Positions 9,191 to 18,625 of a DNA stretch of 64,000 nt are shown one piece after another. A program made the translations under genes and the position numbers. Origin of the DNA: an uncultured Candidatus Saccharibacteria bacterium. GTDB taxonomy: Bacteria; Patescibacteriota; Saccharimonadia; Saccharimonadales; Saccharimonadaceae. Position 1 is the stretch's first letter. Each line of letters begins with the position of its first letter. A model generated the notes under the pieces. The model searched no databases. It was not told the origin of the DNA and worked only from the letters and a program-made list of their open reading frames with translations. The DNA lies in NCBI GenBank assembly GCA_946638615.1, contig CAMPBO010000001.1:1-64000 (forward strand). Reading direction: 5' to 3'.

Positions 9191-10928
9191 AATTGAAAAT
9201 CATCGTTTCAAAATTTTAAGAGGAGTTATTTTTGCCACACTAGCTATTATTCTAGTGCGGCTATTTTTTATTCAAATTATTGAACACGGTGATTGGGTAT
9301 CAAAGGCCGAAAAACAACATACTTTGCTAGAAACAATTACCGCAAAGCGTGGCGAAATTTACATGATGGATCATGGCGAACCTGTTGCTGTTGTTTTAAA
9401 CCAAACTACTTACCAAGTCATAATCGATCCAACTGTTACTAAAAAAGAAGACGTCGAAAAAGTTATAAATACATTTGTGAAAGATTATGTTGTTGTAGAC
9501 CTTGATGAGGTTTACAAAAAAGAGGGGCTCAGATACTCAATCGTTGCCAGAAACGTGCCTCATTCTGTTGCCGAGGAAATTGTTAAAGCTGAAGTGCCAG
9601 CTATTTGGCTCAAAAAAACCAATCAGCGCGTGTACCCCGAAAGTGAACTTGCCGCAAATGCTCTCGGTTTTGTTAACGCTGATGGTATTGGTCAATATGG
9701 TATCGAAGGGGCATTGAACGATATTTTGTCAGGTAAAGATGGGCTCTTAAAAACCACCGCTGATATTAATAAAGTCGCTCTCTCTATTGGGAACGATAAT
9801 ATTAAAATTCCTGCTGAAGATGGAAAAAACATCGTTCTTTCTATTGATCGCGGTTTTGAGCGTGGCATTGAAGAGATTACTAGCGCCGCTTTGGCGGAAA
9901 GCGCAGCTACTAATGCCGCTGTCCTCGCTATGAATCCAAATACTGGTGAAATTCTGGCTATGGCTAATCTTCCTAGTTACAACCCAGGTAATTATGGTAA
10001 CGTAAAAGACGCCTCGGCTTATATTAATTACACTACTGAAGTTCCTTATGAACCAGCTTCAGTTTGTAAAAGTTTTACATTTTCTGCCGCCATCAACGAA
10101 GGCAAAATGACACCAGACACCACCTACACTAATCGTGGCTATGAAATTATCGACAACAAACCTATCAATAACGCCGAAAAAAGAGCCTCTTTGAACGGCA
10201 CTATTGATATGCGCACTGCTCTTTATTGGTCGCTCAATACTGGCTCAATTCATGCTCTCAAACTACTTGGTGATAGTACTAATGAAATTACCGTCTCCGC
10301 TCGCGAAAAGCTCTATGACTATTATTATAATAAATTTCGACTCGGTCAATCCACGGGAATTGAGTTATATGAATCTAAAGGATTTATCTGGGAGCCAAAC
10401 GCAGAAACTTACGGTCTTAATGCTGCTTATGCTAATATGACTTTTGGTCAAAATCTAAATCTCACCATGGTACAGGTCGCTTCCGCTTTTTCCGCCGTGG
10501 TTAACGGCGGTACCTATCATAATCCTACGATAGTGAAAGGCGCTCTCGAAGGAAATAAAATTACACCTCTATCAACAGAATCTGTAGCAGATAAAATTCT
10601 TACAGATGAAACCAGTGCTACTATGCGTGATCTCTTAGTTAACAATCGCAAGAACAAGGTTCTTCGAGGGATTGACCGTTCTGGTTATTCCATTGGTGGC
10701 AAAACTGGTACTGCTCAAGCTATCAAAGACGGGGCTTACACTATGAACGAGTTTATTGGTTCGTATGCTGGGTTCGTAGGGACTGCGGGGGAGTTGCCAA
10801 AAATTGTAATAATGGTTAAAATGTGGGGAGAGGGACAACATATTGAAGGGAACAAGGACCCAATGTCTCTGTTTGATTCGCTTTCAAATTATGCAATCGA
10901 CTATTTTAAAATTAAACCAGGAGTTTAA
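9177..10928 (+). CDS. ftsI: Penicillin-binding protein 2/FtsI transpeptidase
   Basis: Dimerisation domain and transpeptidase motifs (SVCKSF, SLN, GGKTGTAQ). ATG at 9177 (MLQNKIENHRFKILRG) overlaps the ftsL-like gene by 14 nt. Confidence 0.9.
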   Translation: MLQNKIENHRFKILRGVIFATLAIILVRLFFIQIIEHGDWVSKAEKQHTLLETITAKRGEIYMMDHGEPVAVVLNQTTYQVIIDPTVTKKEDVEKVINTFVKDYVVVDLDEVYKKEGLRYSIVARNVPHSVAEEIVKAEVPAIWLKKTNQRVYPESELAANALGFVNADGIGQYGIEGALNDILSGKDGLLKTTADINKVALSIGNDNIKIPAEDGKNIVLSIDRGFERGIEEITSAALAESAATNAAVLAMNPNTGEILAMANLPSYNPGNYGNVKDASAYINYTTEVPYEPASVCKSFTFSAAINEGKMTPDTTYTNRGYEIIDNKPINNAEKRASLNGTIDMRTALYWSLNTGSIHALKLLGDSTNEITVSAREKLYDYYYNKFRLGQSTGIELYESKGFIWEPNAETYGLNAAYANMTFGQNLNLTMVQVASAFSAVVNGGTYHNPTIVKGALEGNKITPLSTESVADKILTDETSATMRDLLVNNRKNKVLRGIDRSGYSIGGKTGTAQAIKDGAYTMNEFIGSYAGFVGTAGELPKIVIMVKMWGEGQHIEGNKDPMSLFDSLSNYAIDYFKIKPGV

Positions 10929-10933
10929 AATTA

Positions 10934-11956
10934 ATGAGCATTAACGACGAAATTTTTTATGGATTATTACTAGCTTTAGCTGGGTTCCTTTTTTCGATGG
11001 CTTTAACGCCATTTTATACACATTTTGCTTATAAATATAAGTTTTGGAAAAAACAGAAGAAAACTACTGTAGACGGTAAAGCGCTCCCTATCATGTCAAA
11101 ACTTCATGCACATAAATTCAAACATGTTTTTCCAACCATGGCTGGGCTTATTGGAGTTATTGCCGTCACGGCTGTTACCTGGATCTTTAATTTGGATCGT
11201 GGCCAAACTTGGCTACCACTTGTCGGTTTTCTTGGTGGCGCCCTGGTGGGCGTGATCGATGATGTTATCAATATATTTGGCTCAGGCCGAGGTGCAGCAG
11301 GGCTTCGAGGTCCAGTTAAATTTTTTCTAATCACCGTTGTGGGCGTAGCTTTAGGATGGTTTTTTGCCGTTAAACTTGGCTGGACTAGCATCCTTGTTCC
11401 ATTTTTTGGTAATTTCGAGATTGGCATAGTCGCTATGATTATTATTTTTGCCTTTGCAGTTGTTGCAACTTCTAATGCGGTTAATATTACCGATGGTCTT
11501 GATGGGCTCTCTGGGGGGCTTTCGATTATGGCTTATGGTGCTTTTGGTGTTATCGCGCTTTTTCAGGGCAATATGTTGCTGTTTGGATTTTGTATGACGG
11601 TAATTGGTTGGCTCCTATCATACGTTTGGTTCAATGTCCCGCCTGCTCGTTTTATGATGGGGGATACTGGCTCTTTTGCTCTTGGTGCTGGGCTTGGCGT
11701 AGTAGCTATGATGACAAACTCATTTCTCTTGCTTCCAATTATTTGTCTCCCAGCGGTTATTGAGACAGGCTCTAGTCTTATTCAGCTAATTTCTAAAAAA
11801 TTCTTTCACAAAAAAGTTTTTATTTCGGCTCCACTACATCATCATCTTGAGGCTTTAGGTTGGGGAGAAGCTAAAGTTGTTATGAGATTTTGGATTATTG
11901 CTGGTGTTTGCGCTATTGTAGGTGTCTTTATTGCTGCTACTGGAGGCGCAATCTAA
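10934..11956 (+). CDS. mraY: Phospho-N-acetylmuramoyl-pentapeptide transferase MraY
   Basis: TMAGLIGV, GVIDDVINIF, NAVNITDGLDGLSGG, MGDTGSFALGA, HHHLEALGW. Confidence 0.93.
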   Translation: MSINDEIFYGLLLALAGFLFSMALTPFYTHFAYKYKFWKKQKKTTVDGKALPIMSKLHAHKFKHVFPTMAGLIGVIAVTAVTWIFNLDRGQTWLPLVGFLGGALVGVIDDVINIFGSGRGAAGLRGPVKFFLITVVGVALGWFFAVKLGWTSILVPFFGNFEIGIVAMIIIFAFAVVATSNAVNITDGLDGLSGGLSIMAYGAFGVIALFQGNMLLFGFCMTVIGWLLSYVWFNVPPARFMMGDTGSFALGAGLGVVAMMTNSFLLLPIICLPAVIETGSSLIQLISKKFFHKKVFISAPLHHHLEALGWGEAKVVMRFWIIAGVCAIVGVFIAATGGAI

Positions 11957-13189
11957 ATGGCTACTCGTAAACATAAGTCAGATTTGGTGATTCTGTTCTC
12001 AACACTCGGTCTTATGGCACTGGGCCTTATCGTGATTTATGCGATTGGGCCAATGCGTGCAAATGTCTTAAATAATACTTATGGCGCTAGTTATGACTCG
12101 AATTACTTTTTTTTAAATCAACTACGTTCGGTGGCTTTATCCTTGATTGTTTTTTTTGCCGCTTTCAAGTGGATTCCATACAAATATATTAAAAAATTTG
12201 CTAAGCCTATTATGATCGCCGCACTCATTATGTCAGCCTTACTTTGGGTGCTGGCTTTAGCGGGTTCTAGTTTAGCTAAATGTGAACTTGGTGAATGTCG
12301 ATGGTTCAACTTTGGACCTGTCAGTTTTCAACCAGCCGAATTCTTGAAACTTGCTCTAGTCGTTTATCTTGCTGATTTTCTTGCTCGTAAAAAAGAGGAA
12401 GGGAATATTGGAAAATGGAAAGAATTTTGGTTGCCGTTGCTTGTTGTTTGCGGCTTGTCGTTATTTTTAGTGGTCATTGCTCAGGGCGATCTCGGTACTG
12501 GTGTTGCGCTTATTGCAATTATTTTTAGTACTCTATTTGTTGTTGGTGTCCCCACCAAACAATACCTTATTATGTTGGCTTTAGTCTTAACAGTTGCTAC
12601 TCTGGCGGTTATTACTTCCAGTCATCGAATGGAACGTGTCGATGCTTGGCTTACTACGCTTTCAGGAGGCGAAAGTACAGACTCTACTTATCATATTGAT
12701 AATGCCATGCTTGCAATTGGTGTTGGGGGATTTTTCGGTGTTGGTATAGGTAATTCTGTTCAAGCAACTGGTTATTTGCCAGAATCAATCAATGATTCTG
12801 TCTTTGCTATCATGGGTGAAACATTTGGGTTTGTTGGTCTTTTTTTGGTTATTTTGGTGTTTGGCGCGCTTCTCGTACGTATTCTTAAGACTGCCGAAAG
12901 AACTCCTGAACTTCAAGAGCGTTTATTTGTAGGCGGAGTTTTTGCGTGGACTCTTGCTCAAGTAGTAGTTAATATCATGGCTATGACTAGTCTTGTGCCA
13001 GTCACAGGGATTACTTTACCGCTCCTTTCTTATGGTGGTACAAGTATGATCTTTTTAGCTTTTGCTATGGGCTTAGTTTTGCAACTTTCGTGTTATACTA
13101 GTAGAGAGGTAGATATAGAAAATGAAAATACTAGTAGTCGGCGGGGGGTCAGGAGGACACATTACTCCAGCCGTCGCCGTCGTTCGTGA
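11957..13189 (+). CDS. ftsW: Lipid II polymerase/flippase-family protein FtsW (SEDS)
   Basis: SEDS multi-TM; FNFGPVSFQPAEFLKLALV, QGDLGTG, LPLLSYGGTSM. Confidence 0.93.
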   Translation: MATRKHKSDLVILFSTLGLMALGLIVIYAIGPMRANVLNNTYGASYDSNYFFLNQLRSVALSLIVFFAAFKWIPYKYIKKFAKPIMIAALIMSALLWVLALAGSSLAKCELGECRWFNFGPVSFQPAEFLKLALVVYLADFLARKKEEGNIGKWKEFWLPLLVVCGLSLFLVVIAQGDLGTGVALIAIIFSTLFVVGVPTKQYLIMLALVLTVATLAVITSSHRMERVDAWLTTLSGGESTDSTYHIDNAMLAIGVGGFFGVGIGNSVQATGYLPESINDSVFAIMGETFGFVGLFLVILVFGALLVRILKTAERTPELQERLFVGGVFAWTLAQVVVNIMAMTSLVPVTGITLPLLSYGGTSMIFLAFAMGLVLQLSCYTSREVDIENENTSSRRGVRRTHYSSRRRRS

Positions 13190-14345
13190 AATTCTAAAAG
13201 AGAAGCCCCGTACTGGGATAGAATTTTGGACCGACTTTAAATATTACAAGAACGTTACTAAACTTACAACCGAAATAGGTGTTGCATGGGGTGAAAAAGC
13301 TTTTCGGAAAACTCCATACATTCGTGTTCGTCGATTACCGGCTGGTAAATTTCATCGTTACGCGAACTGGACTTTCAAGGATTATTTTGTTAATTTTGAC
13401 ACAACTCTAAAAGATCTTATTTTTGGTAATATTTTTGGCTTTTTTGGCTTTTTTGCGGGGATTTTTACTAGCTTTTTCCGTTTATTATCTAAAAGCACTC
13501 GCCCAAATGTTATTTTCTTGAAGGGGGGCTATGTTTGTCTGCCAGTTGGGCTTATTGCTCGTTTTTTTAAAATTCCTTATATAATTCACGAATCTGATGC
13601 TATTGCTGGCCTTGCTAATCGGATTTTAATGAGCAAAGCACGCAAAGTTGCTTTCGGTATGCCTCTTTCCGATGATGTCACTACTGCTCATCCAAATTAT
13701 GTTTGGACTGGTATACCGGTCAGCCCCGAATTTAAAGAGGTGACGCCTACTCGTCAGCTCTCTCTTAAAAAAGCTTTTTCTTTTAATCCTGAAAAACCTT
13801 TGGTCGTTATAACTGGAGGCTCTCAAGGTTCCAAGAATCTCAATGAGGCCATTCGCACAATTCTTCCAGAACTAATTAAATTCACATCCGTAGGTTTAGT
13901 TGCTGGGCGTAAACATTATGAAGATATGGTAGATCTTAAGAAGTATGAAAATTGGGATAAAGCTAGTCTTGATTCTAATTTCCGTATGTGGGAATTTAAC
14001 ACTACAATGGATGAACTTCTTGGTGCTGCAGATGTAATCGTTTCGCGTGCTGGTGCTACTACAATCGCCGAAATGGCCGCCCTCAAAAAGGCTACGATTC
14101 TTGTTCCGTTCGAACGTTTGCCTGGTGGACATCAGGTCAAAAACGCCGAACGGCTCGAAGCCGCCCATGCCGCAGTGGTTATTAAAGATTCCGAAATGAT
14201 GAAAGAACCTAGTAAACTTTTAGAAGCCATTCGTCACTTAGTAAAAAGCTCCCGTGAACGCGCCAATATGGCCGATCGTCTGCACGATGAGGCTCGTGCT
14301 GACGCAGCAAAACGTCTTGCAGATATTATTTTAGAGGAGGCATGA
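13122..14345 (+). CDS. murG: UDP-GlcNAc transferase MurG
   Basis: MKILVVGGGSGGHITPAVAV; ITGGSQGSKNLNE; SRAGATTIAEM; GGHQVKNA. 68-nt overlap with ftsW. Confidence 0.93.
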   Translation: MKILVVGGGSGGHITPAVAVVREILKEKPRTGIEFWTDFKYYKNVTKLTTEIGVAWGEKAFRKTPYIRVRRLPAGKFHRYANWTFKDYFVNFDTTLKDLIFGNIFGFFGFFAGIFTSFFRLLSKSTRPNVIFLKGGYVCLPVGLIARFFKIPYIIHESDAIAGLANRILMSKARKVAFGMPLSDDVTTAHPNYVWTGIPVSPEFKEVTPTRQLSLKKAFSFNPEKPLVVITGGSQGSKNLNEAIRTILPELIKFTSVGLVAGRKHYEDMVDLKKYENWDKASLDSNFRMWEFNTTMDELLGAADVIVSRAGATTIAEMAALKKATILVPFERLPGGHQVKNAERLEAAHAAVVIKDSEMMKEPSKLLEAIRHLVKSSRERANMADRLHDEARADAAKRLADIILEEA

Positions 14346-14346
14346 G

Positions 14347-15015
14347 ATGATAAAACGTGGGCGGGTAACAGCTTCAAATAAAGCTTTCTATAAAAAGCCA
14401 AGTGACGAAAATGGGGTTGGCACTATTCGTCCAGAATTAGTTCGTCGCAAGCTTAATCGTAAATCGCCCCTCAAAACTGGTCGTACTATTGCCGAAAAAA
14501 GGGAACATCTCGAAACTGCTAATGAACGTGCCGCTGCTCGTAGTAAGGACAAACGAAGGAGAGCCTACCGTATTATTTTTACAATTATGGGTTTTGTTCT
14601 TATTGTCGTAATTTTGTTAGGGCTCTATTTTACTTTTCGTAATGCCGAGCTCGAACTTGCTGTTATAAACTCTGGGGATCAGTCTTCAAGACCTACCATT
14701 GAAATTATCGACGAAGAATCTACTTCAATCGGAGGTCATCTTAGTGCGCGGATGGTTGAATTTATCAATCAATTGTCAGATGGCCTTCGCGAATTTGGTC
14801 TAGTTCCAGTTAAAGCCGTTATTCCAGCCACCTCGATTCGCCAAGTCAACTTTTATCTCGATGGTTATACTGGATTTATCAAAACTACCATTGATCGCGG
14901 GGCTGGTGTAACCGCTGAAGATATAAAACGATTGCTTAGCTATCTTGAAGAGCAGGGGATTATTGATTTTGAATATCTCGATGTTCGTCTTGATGGTAAG
15001 GCTTATTATAAATAA
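14347..15015 (+). CDS. FtsQ/DivIB-like cell division protein
   Basis: Basic N-terminus, single TM, extracytoplasmic domain; end of dcw cluster. Confidence 0.5.
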   Translation: MIKRGRVTASNKAFYKKPSDENGVGTIRPELVRRKLNRKSPLKTGRTIAEKREHLETANERAAARSKDKRRRAYRIIFTIMGFVLIVVILLGLYFTFRNAELELAVINSGDQSSRPTIEIIDEESTSIGGHLSARMVEFINQLSDGLREFGLVPVKAVIPATSIRQVNFYLDGYTGFIKTTIDRGAGVTAEDIKRLLSYLEEQGIIDFEYLDVRLDGKAYYK

Positions 15016-15607
15016 TCAGTAAATAAGAGGGAATCGGATGAAAATAAGGAACTTCCCAGCTTTTTATAATGCTAATTCTCTTCTCTTCTGTTCGGTTTTT
15101 GTTCTATAAAAAATAAGTTTCGTAAATATAAAATCGCGTAAATTTTTTTAAAACACAGAGAAAAACTTTAAAAAGGGAAATAAAAACGGGGAAATGTCAA
15201 ATTTATAAAAATCTCCAAAATCCGAAATTTAGCAAAATTAATGAAATTAGGGTTCGATGAGGATTAACTTAAAAAGTAATTTCATCAGGCGTTTCTATGA
15301 ATGTTAATTATTAGACTTCTGGGTATCATTCATATATGTAGTAATTTTGCGAACCGAGGGATTGGTGCGACGACGCTACTCCTCCTTAAAATCGAACGCT
15401 ACTTCTTTAGAATCAATTACTGGGGTTTTACGGTAAGAGTAAGAATATAATACATCATTATAGTCATTTTCCAGGTTTATAGCATTATTCTATCCTAGAA
15501 TACGATAACTTAAGCGTCTTAGATCTAAAGTGATTATGTCTTAAAATCTATATTGTGCGACATTAAACTTATGTTTGGGCTTGGACCAATTTGTCCTCGT
15601 TTTATTA

Positions 15608-15634
15608 AAAAGTCGGACTTTTGATCCGACTTTT
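15608..15634 (-). terminator. Intrinsic terminator of the 15656-18595 gene
   Basis: AAAAGTCGGACTTTTGATCCGACTTTT. Confidence 0.75.
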
Positions 15635-15655
15635 GGGAGGTTTCATTTTTCTCTT

Positions 15656-18595
15656 TTAACGTTTTATTGTTAAGATTCCATCTACTGAATTGTCCTTGGC
15701 CACATATTCATCAGGATTTTTGATTGGTTCCGACAAAGAAATTGGCTTATTCGATGGTTGTATCTGTGCAACAGATTTTTCTTGATATTCCACCTCTGGC
15801 CTAACAGGGGTAGAATTTACTACATTCTTTTGAGTGGTAATAGATGGTGCTACAGGGGTAGCAGTATTTAAAGGAGATCGTTTTCCCCTGTTTTTTGCCT
15901 TATTATTCTTGGGTTTTTTGATTTTCCCTTCCTTTTCGTTTTTAGGTTTATTTTCTATTTTTACGATTCGGGCTAAGTCTTTTAGGCCTAATCTTTCTTT
16001 GCCTTCAGCTTCATTGGGGCTAAGATTTTGTCTACGGAAATCCATTTGTGGGGTAGGGGTTTTGAAGTTCGGTTTTTGTTCGGGCAAAATTGGACGAAAA
16101 ACAGGTTTTTCAGAACTATTAATCACTAGTTTTGGCTCGTTTTGTCGACCTGAATCTGACAGCTCTTTTTTATACTTTTCAGACTGTTCAATTGTGGCTC
16201 TAATTTCTTGCTCTACTTCCATTCGTGAACGAGCGTAATATTCACGCGAATGGGCAATAATGGCATCCATATTGTCTTTAGGCGAATCTGGAATCGAAAG
16301 AGTTGTAGCGGAGAAAGCTGGAACCTTCTCGCCGTTTATGATCATTGATATTACAAAATGGCGGTTGCTGAGTTGAATAATGTCGGATTCTCCAAAGGTC
16401 GGCTCAAATTGTTTTATAAGCACAGGGGCGTCATCGGCTGAGACGCGAAAAGAAATAGTTGTACCAACGTTGCCAAACACCGCATCGCGTACAGAATCAG
16501 TCATTTGCGCCACGTATTGGTTTGCTACGGTCAAATTTAGTCCATACTTACGAGCTTCCGAAAGAATTACCGCAAACGAATCAGTTGCAAAATTTTGGAA
16601 CTCATCTACGTATAGATAGAACGGTCGTCTATTTGCCACATCGGGAATATCAGAGCGTGACATTGCTGCGAGCTGAACTTTGGTGACAAGGAATGCACCA
16701 AGAATCGCGGCATTATCTTCGCCGATTAGCCCCTTTGACAAATTAACTACCAAAATCTTTCCTTCATCCATAATTTTTCGAATATCAAAAGATGATTTTT
16801 CTTGACCGATAATGTTACGAATGATTGGATTAGCTGTAAAAGCCCCTACCTTGTTTAGTACTGGCGCAATAGACTCATTTACTTGTTTTTCATTCCACTG
16901 GCCAAATTCATGTTTCCAGAATTGGAGTACCGTAACGTCTTTACAATAATCCAAAGTTTCTTTTCTGAAATCTTTATCCGTTAGTAGACGTGAAATATCT
17001 AGCAAAGTCGTAGATGGTCTATCGAGTAGCGCCAGCAGGGTGTAACGGAGAATATGTTCTAGTCTTGGACCCCAAGAATCTCCGAACATTCGCTTTAGCA
17101 CTCCAATTACTTCTGAGCAGATATTCGGCTTTTTGGCTGGGTCGGAAACTTCAAGCGGGTTGAATGCTACCGGGAAAGCTGTATCTGCAGGATTAAAATA
17201 TACTACATCTTTTATCCGCGATTCAGGGATAAAACGTAAATTATCAATCGCAAAATCCCCGTGAGGATCAATTATACAATATCCCTGGTTATAAAAGATG
17301 TCTGAAAGCGCCAAAAGTTCAAGCATTCCGCTTTTTCCTGCCCCAGTTTGACCAATAATATAAACATGACGCGAACGATCGCGGCGCAATAATCCAAATT
17401 GATGATTAATTCCTCGGAAGTTGGTTAAACCAAAAGCTGAAATATTTTCATCAATTGAAACATCTCCAGTTAATACAGGCAACTTTGCTGGCGGTTCAGC
17501 GGTTTTGGAAGAAGCCCAAACAATATTTGGAGTTTCTACGGACGTATGTGGTAAATGATAGACTGATGCTAGCTCGGAAATATTTAAAATGAAGCCACGA
17601 TTAGAAAATTGCCTCATTTTATAGGCATCTAAGTCTGCTGCATTAAAACTCCCCCCTAGTTGCTTAAAGCCGTTTAGATTTGTCGAATTGTATTGTTTGA
17701 ATGTTCCGACCAAAGCCTGCATATTAAGTTTAGCGTCGGTTTCGTCTTGGCCTAAATAAGCTAAGCGTATTTTTACTTCATAACCGAGTTTTGTAGCTTT
17801 TTCTTCGGCTTTTGCGATTCTGGTCTTATCTCTTTCGGATAGTTCGATTTTGGTTTCAGAAGTGCTTCCGCCAGCTGGTGGCCTAAAAAGTGCCCCAATA
17901 GCCTCAACTATCCAAGTCCAATCAAAACCAGTTCCGCCAAAAATTGAATGTTTGCCAGATTTAACTTTTTGGACCCACTTATCGGTCGTTTCTTTGTGCC
18001 AATCATCTGGGATTGGTCGTGCTAGAATTTGAATCCAAAGTTCCTCAGTGTTATCGGGGTTCAACTTAGCTAGAGTACCAGTAATACCAGCCAGTGGATC
18101 TACTTCAAAATTGTCAAAAGTTTTGATCGGTAAAGCTTCATCATCGACCAGCCCAAGTTCAGCCGAGTAATTTATAGGATATTTATTTCGATTATCCACA
18201 TAATCTTCTTTCATCTTGTAAATTTGTACTGTTGGATATTGCGAATAGATTTGTCCTTCCACAAAACTTTGTAAAACTTTTGGAACCCACACATAGAATC
18301 TGATTTGTCCAGCAGTAGATACAATTTCGAAAGATAAATGTTCTTGTACTCCACCAGAGTTTTTTAACTCTTGCTTGTCTCTCAGAATTCCATGTAAGGA
18401 TGCAAACAATTGCTCGGCCGCAAGCTCTTTCTTGTCGTTCTCGCGCGGAATTTCAAGCATCAAAAGTACTGAATCAACATTTAGAATCTTTAATTTGTTC
18501 AGCTTTTTATAATTACGATAAGTTAAAAATGCCAAAATCACCACTACTGGTATCCAGAATATCGGCATTAAAACAAAATGTATGACAGTATCCAT
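15656..18595 (-). CDS. TraG/VirD4-type T4SS coupling-protein-like membrane ATPase
   Basis: N-terminal TM, GQTGAGKS Walker A, IIDPHGDFA, YVDEFQNFATDSF Walker B-like motif, long charged C-terminal tail. Confidence 0.75.
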   Translation of the reverse strand: MDTVIHFVLMPIFWIPVVVILAFLTYRNYKKLNKLKILNVDSVLLMLEIPRENDKKELAAEQLFASLHGILRDKQELKNSGGVQEHLSFEIVSTAGQIRFYVWVPKVLQSFVEGQIYSQYPTVQIYKMKEDYVDNRNKYPINYSAELGLVDDEALPIKTFDNFEVDPLAGITGTLAKLNPDNTEELWIQILARPIPDDWHKETTDKWVQKVKSGKHSIFGGTGFDWTWIVEAIGALFRPPAGGSTSETKIELSERDKTRIAKAEEKATKLGYEVKIRLAYLGQDETDAKLNMQALVGTFKQYNSTNLNGFKQLGGSFNAADLDAYKMRQFSNRGFILNISELASVYHLPHTSVETPNIVWASSKTAEPPAKLPVLTGDVSIDENISAFGLTNFRGINHQFGLLRRDRSRHVYIIGQTGAGKSGMLELLALSDIFYNQGYCIIDPHGDFAIDNLRFIPESRIKDVVYFNPADTAFPVAFNPLEVSDPAKKPNICSEVIGVLKRMFGDSWGPRLEHILRYTLLALLDRPSTTLLDISRLLTDKDFRKETLDYCKDVTVLQFWKHEFGQWNEKQVNESIAPVLNKVGAFTANPIIRNIIGQEKSSFDIRKIMDEGKILVVNLSKGLIGEDNAAILGAFLVTKVQLAAMSRSDIPDVANRRPFYLYVDEFQNFATDSFAVILSEARKYGLNLTVANQYVAQMTDSVRDAVFGNVGTTISFRVSADDAPVLIKQFEPTFGESDIIQLSNRHFVISMIINGEKVPAFSATTLSIPDSPKDNMDAIIAHSREYYARSRMEVEQEIRATIEQSEKYKKELSDSGRQNEPKLVINSSEKPVFRPILPEQKPNFKTPTPQMDFRRQNLSPNEAEGKERLGLKDLARIVKIENKPKNEKEGKIKKPKNNKAKNRGKRSPLNTATPVAPSITTQKNVVNSTPVRPEVEYQEKSVAQIQPSNKPISLSEPIKNPDEYVAKDNSVDGILTIKR

Positions 18596-18625
18596 ATATA
18601 AAGTATAACACGTATATGTTAGTTT

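Noticed and set aside
15834-16238. 134-aa ORF antisense to the VirD4-like gene
   Set aside because: Antisense shadow ORF with no RBS or family features.
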